NCBI RefSeq assembly: GCF_036271055.1
Contig: NZ_DATBBJ010000070.1
Coordinates: 62,001-126,000 of the forward strand
Direction: 5' to 3'
Source: Scandinavium sp036271055
Lineage (GTDB): Bacteria > Pseudomonadota > Gammaproteobacteria > Enterobacterales > Enterobacteriaceae
DNA length: 64,000 nt
Part shown: in pieces, positions 60,146-64,000 of the stretch
How positions within the stretch are numbered: the first letter of the stretch is position 1
Layout of the letters: every line of letters begins with the position of its first letter
Position numbers and translations under genes: made by a program
Notes under the pieces: model-generated
What the model saw: the letters and a program-made list of their open reading frames with translations, nothing else
The model's database searches: none
What the model was told of the DNA's origin: nothing

Positions 60146-62707
60146 TTACACCAGGCTTTTCAGGCGATAAATCCACTCCAGTGCCTGACGCGGGGTCAGA
60201 GAATCCGGATCAAGATTTTCCAGTGCTTCAACGGCTGGCGAGGTTTCTTCAGGTGTTGAAAGCAGCGACATCTGCGAGCCATCAACCTGCGTTGCCCCGG
60301 CACTTGGCGACAGGCTTTCCAGCTCGCGCAGTTTCTGGCGCGCGCGCTTAATCACCTCTTTCGGTACACCCGCAAGGGCAGCAACGGCGAGGCCATAGCT
60401 TTTGCTTGCCGCGCCGTCCTGCACGCTGTGCATGAAGGCGATAGTATCGCCATGCTCCAGCGCATCAAGATGGACGTTCGCCACGCCTTCCATTTTCTCC
60501 GGCAGTTGTGTCAGCTCGAAGTAATGGGTTGCGAACAGCGTCAGCGCTTTAATACGATTAGCAAGGCTTTCTGCGCAGGCCCATGCCAGCGAGAGTCCAT
60601 CGTACGTGGACGTGCCACGACCAATTTCATCCATCAATACGAGGCTATTCTCGGTGGCGTTATGCAGAATGTTGGCGGTTTCCGTCATCTCGACCATAAA
60701 GGTTGAGCGACCGCTCGCCAAATCGTCTGCTGCGCCAACGCGAGTAAAGATCCTGTCGATCGGGCCAATCTCGACTTTCTGCGCCGGAACATAGCTGCCG
60801 ATATACGCCAGAAGCGCAATCAGTGCAGTCTGGCGCATATAGGTACTTTTACCGCCCATATTCGGACCGGTGATAATCAGCATTCGCCGCTGAGGAGACA
60901 TGTTCAGCGGGTTGGCGATAAACGGTTCGTTCAGCACTTGCTCAACCACCGGATGGCGACCTTCCACAATGCGAATTCCAGGCTTATCGCTAAACGTCGG
61001 GCAGCTATAGTTCAGGGTATAAGCTCGTTCTGCCAGATTCACCAATACGTCCAGTTCTGCCAGCGCCGCAGCACTTTGTTGCAGGTCAGCCAGATGTGGC
61101 AGGAGCATGTCGAACAGTTGGTCGTACAGCTGTTTTTCCAGCGCCAGCGCTTTACCTTTGGAGGTCAGAACTTTGTCTTCATACTCTTTCAGTTCCGGGA
61201 TGATATAGCGCTCAGCATTTTTCAGCGTCTGGCGACGAACGTAGTGGATCGGGGCCATGTGACTTTGCCCACGACTGATCTGAATGTAGTAGCCATGTAC
61301 GGCGTTGTAGCCGACTTTCAGCGTATCCAGGCCCAAACGCTCGCGCTCGCGAATTTCCAGCCGATCGAGATAGTCGGTTGCGCCATCTGCCAGCGCGCGC
61401 CATTCGTCGAGTTCTTCATGATAACCCGGTGCAATCACGCCGCCATCACGCACCAGAACGGGAGGCGTTTCGATAATTGAGCGTTCGAGCAGTTCGCGCA
61501 ACTCGGTGAATTCGCCCATTGTTTCGCGCAGTTTTTGCACTGGCGCACTGTCCACACTCTTGAGCTGTTCACGTAAATCCGGCAGTTGCTGGAAGGCGTG
61601 ACGCATTCTCGCTAAGTCACGTGGACGAGCGGTACGCAGCGCCAGACGGGCGAGAATACGTTCCAGATCGCCCACCTGACGCAGCACTGGCTGGAGTTCG
61701 TCACAACGATCCTGTAATGCGCCCAATGTTTGCTGGCGCTCCGTCAGCACCTGGGTATCTCTCACTGGCATATGCAGCCAGCGTTTGAGCATACGGCTGC
61801 CCATCGGCGTCACCGTGCGATCAAGCACCGCTGCCAGCGTGTTATCGACACCACCCGCCAGATTTTGGGTAATCTCCAGATTGCGACGCGTCGCCGCATC
61901 CATAATGATGCTGTCCTGCTGACGCTCCATGGTGATGGAACGAATATGCGGCAGAGAAGTTCGCTGTGTATCTTTGACGTATTGCAGCAAACAGCCCGCA
62001 GCGCACAGACCGCGCGGGGCATTTTCAACACCAAAACCGACTAAATCACGCGTACCAAACTGCATGTTTAACTGCTGGCGTGCAGTATCAATTTCGAATT
62101 CCCATAGCGGACGACGACGCAGGCCACGACGGCCTTCAATCAGCGCCATTTCGGCAAAGTCTTCCGCGTACAACAGTTCAGCCGGGTTGGTGCGTTGCAG
62201 TTCGGCGGCCATGGTTTCACGGTCAGCCGGCTCGCTCAGGCGAAAACGCCCGGAGCTGATATCCAGGGTAGCGAAGCCATAGCCTTTGCTGTCTTGCCAG
62301 ATAGCGGCGAGCAGATTGTCCTGACGCTCCTGCAGCAAAGCTTCATCGCTGATGGTGCCGGGCGTCACAATGCGCACAACCTTGCGATCCACCGGCCCTT
62401 TGCTGGTGGCCGGATCACCAACCTGTTCGCAAATGGCTGCGGATTCACCGAGGTTTACCAACTTGGCGAGATAGTTTTCGACAGCATGATGAGGAACGCC
62501 CGCCATCGGAATCGGCTCACCCGCAGAAGCACCACGCTTGGTCAGCGAAATATCGAGCAACTGCGAGGCGCGTTTGGCATCGTCATAAAACAGCTCGTAA
62601 AAGTCGCCCATCCGGTAGAACAGCAGGATCTCCGGATGCTGTGCTTTCAGTTTCAGGTACTGCTGCATCATCGGCGTGTGAGCGTCGAAATTTTCAAGTG
62701 TGGTCAT
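60146..62707 (-). CDS. mutS: DNA mismatch repair protein MutS
   Basis: Recognises mismatches and starts methyl-directed repair with MutL and MutH. ATG 62707 gives 853 residues, the E. coli length (MTTLENFDAHTPMMQQYL); the frame is open 49 codons further up without family match. Mismatch-binding Phe36-x-Glu38 in YRMGDFYELF; Walker A ITGPNMGGKSTYMRQ, Walker B VLMDEIGRGTST, and a C-terminal tetramerisation tail. Only a weak ribosome site is visible. The symE gene lies 157 bp upstream on the same strand. Confidence 0.96.
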   Translation of the reverse strand: MTTLENFDAHTPMMQQYLKLKAQHPEILLFYRMGDFYELFYDDAKRASQLLDISLTKRGASAGEPIPMAGVPHHAVENYLAKLVNLGESAAICEQVGDPATSKGPVDRKVVRIVTPGTISDEALLQERQDNLLAAIWQDSKGYGFATLDISSGRFRLSEPADRETMAAELQRTNPAELLYAEDFAEMALIEGRRGLRRRPLWEFEIDTARQQLNMQFGTRDLVGFGVENAPRGLCAAGCLLQYVKDTQRTSLPHIRSITMERQQDSIIMDAATRRNLEITQNLAGGVDNTLAAVLDRTVTPMGSRMLKRWLHMPVRDTQVLTERQQTLGALQDRCDELQPVLRQVGDLERILARLALRTARPRDLARMRHAFQQLPDLREQLKSVDSAPVQKLRETMGEFTELRELLERSIIETPPVLVRDGGVIAPGYHEELDEWRALADGATDYLDRLEIRERERLGLDTLKVGYNAVHGYYIQISRGQSHMAPIHYVRRQTLKNAERYIIPELKEYEDKVLTSKGKALALEKQLYDQLFDMLLPHLADLQQSAAALAELDVLVNLAERAYTLNYSCPTFSDKPGIRIVEGRHPVVEQVLNEPFIANPLNMSPQRRMLIITGPNMGGKSTYMRQTALIALLAYIGSYVPAQKVEIGPIDRIFTRVGAADDLASGRSTFMVEMTETANILHNATENSLVLMDEIGRGTSTYDGLSLAWACAESLANRIKALTLFATHYFELTQLPEKMEGVANVHLDALEHGDTIAFMHSVQDGAASKSYGLAVAALAGVPKEVIKRARQKLRELESLSPSAGATQVDGSQMSLLSTPEETSPAVEALENLDPDSLTPRQALEWIYRLKSLV

Positions 62708-62864
62708 GGAGTTATGATGTCCATTTCGTTGAAAAACAATAATATTCAGGCGTTTTTCATGCGTATAAGTTGCGCCTATTGTCGCATGAACGACAATGTT
62801 CTCGCAGCAAAAACTACGCATCTCATCAGCCTTTAACTTCAACAAAAGTGACACTGCCCTGGTT

Positions 62865-63119
62865 TTAACGAATGACGTCGGCCCTTTCTTTCTGTGGCTG
62901 CAGAATCAGTTGCCCGTGCTGCACGGTTACCGAAACGCTCACCCCGGTCGGAAAACCGGCTTCTTCAAGCCAGTTGCCGCTGAGGACGAGACTTGGATGA
63001 CGGCTGTAGTGCCGTGTACGCCCTGTTTTGGGATCCTGATGGCGTTTTCTGACGTAGCTAACTTTAATCTGACGTGCCGTTTTCTCGATATCCATAGCCA
63101 TTGTGTTTTGTTGATCCAT
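62865..63119 (-). CDS. symE: SymE-family toxin
   Basis: 84 residues from ATG 63119, chosen because AAGGAG lies eight bases upstream; GTG 63128 and ATG 63125 are too close to that site. The core RQIKVSYVRKRH, HPSLVLSGNWLEEAGFPTGVSVSVTVQHGQLILQPQ matches the SymE AbrB-like swapped-hairpin fold. E. coli SymE is an SOS-induced RNA-cleaving toxin held off by antisense RNA SymR and Lon. Shorter than E. coli SymE (about 113), lacking the C-terminal tail. A LexA-like box sits upstream. No antisense RNA could be proved. Confidence 0.85.
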   Translation of the reverse strand: MDQQNTMAMDIEKTARQIKVSYVRKRHQDPKTGRTRHYSRHPSLVLSGNWLEEAGFPTGVSVSVTVQHGQLILQPQKERADVIR

Positions 63120-63156
63120 CTTCATCACTCCTTCTGTCTGCGGACTAGAATAAATG

Positions 63157-63176
63157 AGCTGGATAAAAACACAGTA
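63157..63176 (-). promoter_or_regulatory. LexA-like (SOS) box upstream of symE
   Basis: CTG-N10-CAG with an AT-rich core and CAGTA on one edge; 14 of 20 bases match TACTGTATATATATACAGTA. It lies about 40 bp upstream of the symE start, the usual place for an SOS operator, and E. coli symE is LexA-regulated. Confidence 0.6.
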
Positions 63177-63245
63177 ATTATTGTGAGGGCGAAATGAATT
63201 TTGCGTAGTTGCTTCCAGAGAAAATGAAACAACACGGAGATTTCA

Positions 63246-64000
63246 TCAAATACTGGATTGTTGCTCGGAAAATTGCTGCTGAGTCCGAATCAGATTCGCC
63301 AGCAGGATGGCAAGAGAAGCGATTGCCAGGCCCAGTAATAATGAGCACCACAACGTTCCCTTTATACCGACATGGCTATTGAGCCACGCCCAGAAAAAAG
63401 GCGATATGGCCGCGAGTAATTGGGCCGGGATGAGCAAAATTCCAGTGCGCTCAGCATAGTGTTCCAGACTGAAGAGTTGCAGCGGCAAGGTTGCTTTCAC
63501 GACGGTCATTAATCCATTTACGGCCCCATAGCCGAGAATGAAGCCCGCGATTGCGCAGGCGAAATGTGTACCGGTTAACGCGAGCAGAAAACAGAGCGGA
63601 ATCAGTGCAGATGTGATGATTGCCAGTTGGACAGGCGTCAGACGTGAGCCCGACAGCACATCCAGTAACCGTGATCCTGTCTGACCTATTCCCCATAACA
63701 TGCCAACTGTTACGGGCAGTCCGCAGCTTGCAATCAGTTCAGGCATATGGGTTGACGTTCCGTTCGATACAAAGGTCATTAGCGCAATAAAGAGGGCATA
63801 AAGTGTGGCGGGTAAGGGATTTGCTGGTGTTTTTGCAGCGTGTTGAATTTTTTTCCGCATCAGTGATTTTTGGTTAGGCACCACCAGTAATAGACCTGCA
63901 TTCATCAGGCCGGTACATGCATAAATGAGCACTACAGCGTGCCAGCTCAAGTGGGTCAGTAACCACGTGCCAAGAGGCCAAAATACAACGGAAGCCATAC
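63246..64000 (-). CDS. MFS transporter (5' end outside window)
   Basis: At least 250 residues remain, running off the window at 64000. About seven membrane helices, a basic central loop (QKSLMRKKIQHAAKTP) that probably separates the two six-helix halves, and the MFS-like SGSRLTPVQLAII. I cannot name the substrate or subfamily. Its C-terminal tail is hydrophilic (IRTQQQFSEQQSSI). symE follows on the same strand after a 126-bp gap. Confidence 0.78.
   Translation of the reverse strand, partial: MASVVFWPLGTWLLTHLSWHAVVLIYACTGLMNAGLLLVVPNQKSLMRKKIQHAAKTPANPLPATLYALFIALMTFVSNGTSTHMPELIASCGLPVTVGMLWGIGQTGSRLLDVLSGSRLTPVQLAIITSALIPLCFLLALTGTHFACAIAGFILGYGAVNGLMTVVKATLPLQLFSLEHYAERTGILLIPAQLLAAISPFFWAWLNSHVGIKGTLWCSLLLGLAIASLAILLANLIRTQQQFSEQQSSI

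Overview
This window is core chromosome from a member of the Enterobacteriaceae. Gene order and protein sequences follow the Escherichia coli backbone from recD to mutS almost gene for gene. Several accessory choices recall Enterobacter, Lelliottia, Klebsiella or Citrobacter: a second cysG in the cysDNC operon, a glycerate kinase at the end of the gud operon, an ecdBCD/kpdBCD decarboxylase cluster beside rpoS, and short GC-rich REP palindromes. I cannot name the genus. All identifications come from reading the sequence and remembered relatives; no search was run.

Layout. 1-4.1 kb: 3' part of recD, argA with a pair of ARG boxes, amiC. 4.1-4.5 kb: three identical initiator tRNA genes with their own GC-discriminator promoter and terminator. 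4.7-8.7 kb: mltA, tcdA, csdE/csdA, the lipoprotein ygdI. 8.7-12.2 kb: the GcvB small RNA divergent from gcvA, then ygdD, rlmM and xni. 12.3-17.9 kb: sdaCB (serine uptake and deamination), ppnN, queF. 17.9-20.7 kb: syd, the CsrA-sequestering RNA CsrB, yqcC-truC-yqcA. 20.9-26.2 kb: gudP-gudX-gudD-garK, an apparent complete route from glucarate uptake to phosphoglycerate apart from the aldolase and reductase. 26.2-36.8 kb: barA, rlmD, relA, mazG (no mazEF between them), pyrG, eno.

36.9-38.4 kb holds the least ordinary piece: three tightly packed, AT-rich genes between eno and queE. A DUF4225-type protein is bracketed by two small membrane proteins that look like distant paralogues of each other. 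38.5-50 kb: queE/queD, then sulfate assimilation: cysJIH, iap, cysG-cysDNC. The cysH-iap junction, which carries the type I-E CRISPR-Cas locus in many E. coli, is empty here. 50-56.8 kb: ygbE, ftsB, ispD-ispF-truD-surE-pcm, nlpD-rpoS. 56.8-60.1 kb: the variable rpoS-mutS interval, with an NTF2-like protein, a MarR regulator and an ecdBCD decarboxylase operon behind a candidate operator. 60.1-64 kb: mutS, a SymE-family toxin gene with a LexA-like box, and the 3' part of an MFS transporter gene.

Functional threads: BarA and the UvrY-type box upstream of csrB are two ends of one regulatory circuit in the same window. The cysJIH, cysG and cysDNC genes give the whole sulfate-to-sulfide route, including the siroheme for CysI. 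queE, queD and queF supply three steps of queuosine synthesis. rpoS and relA are both general stress genes.
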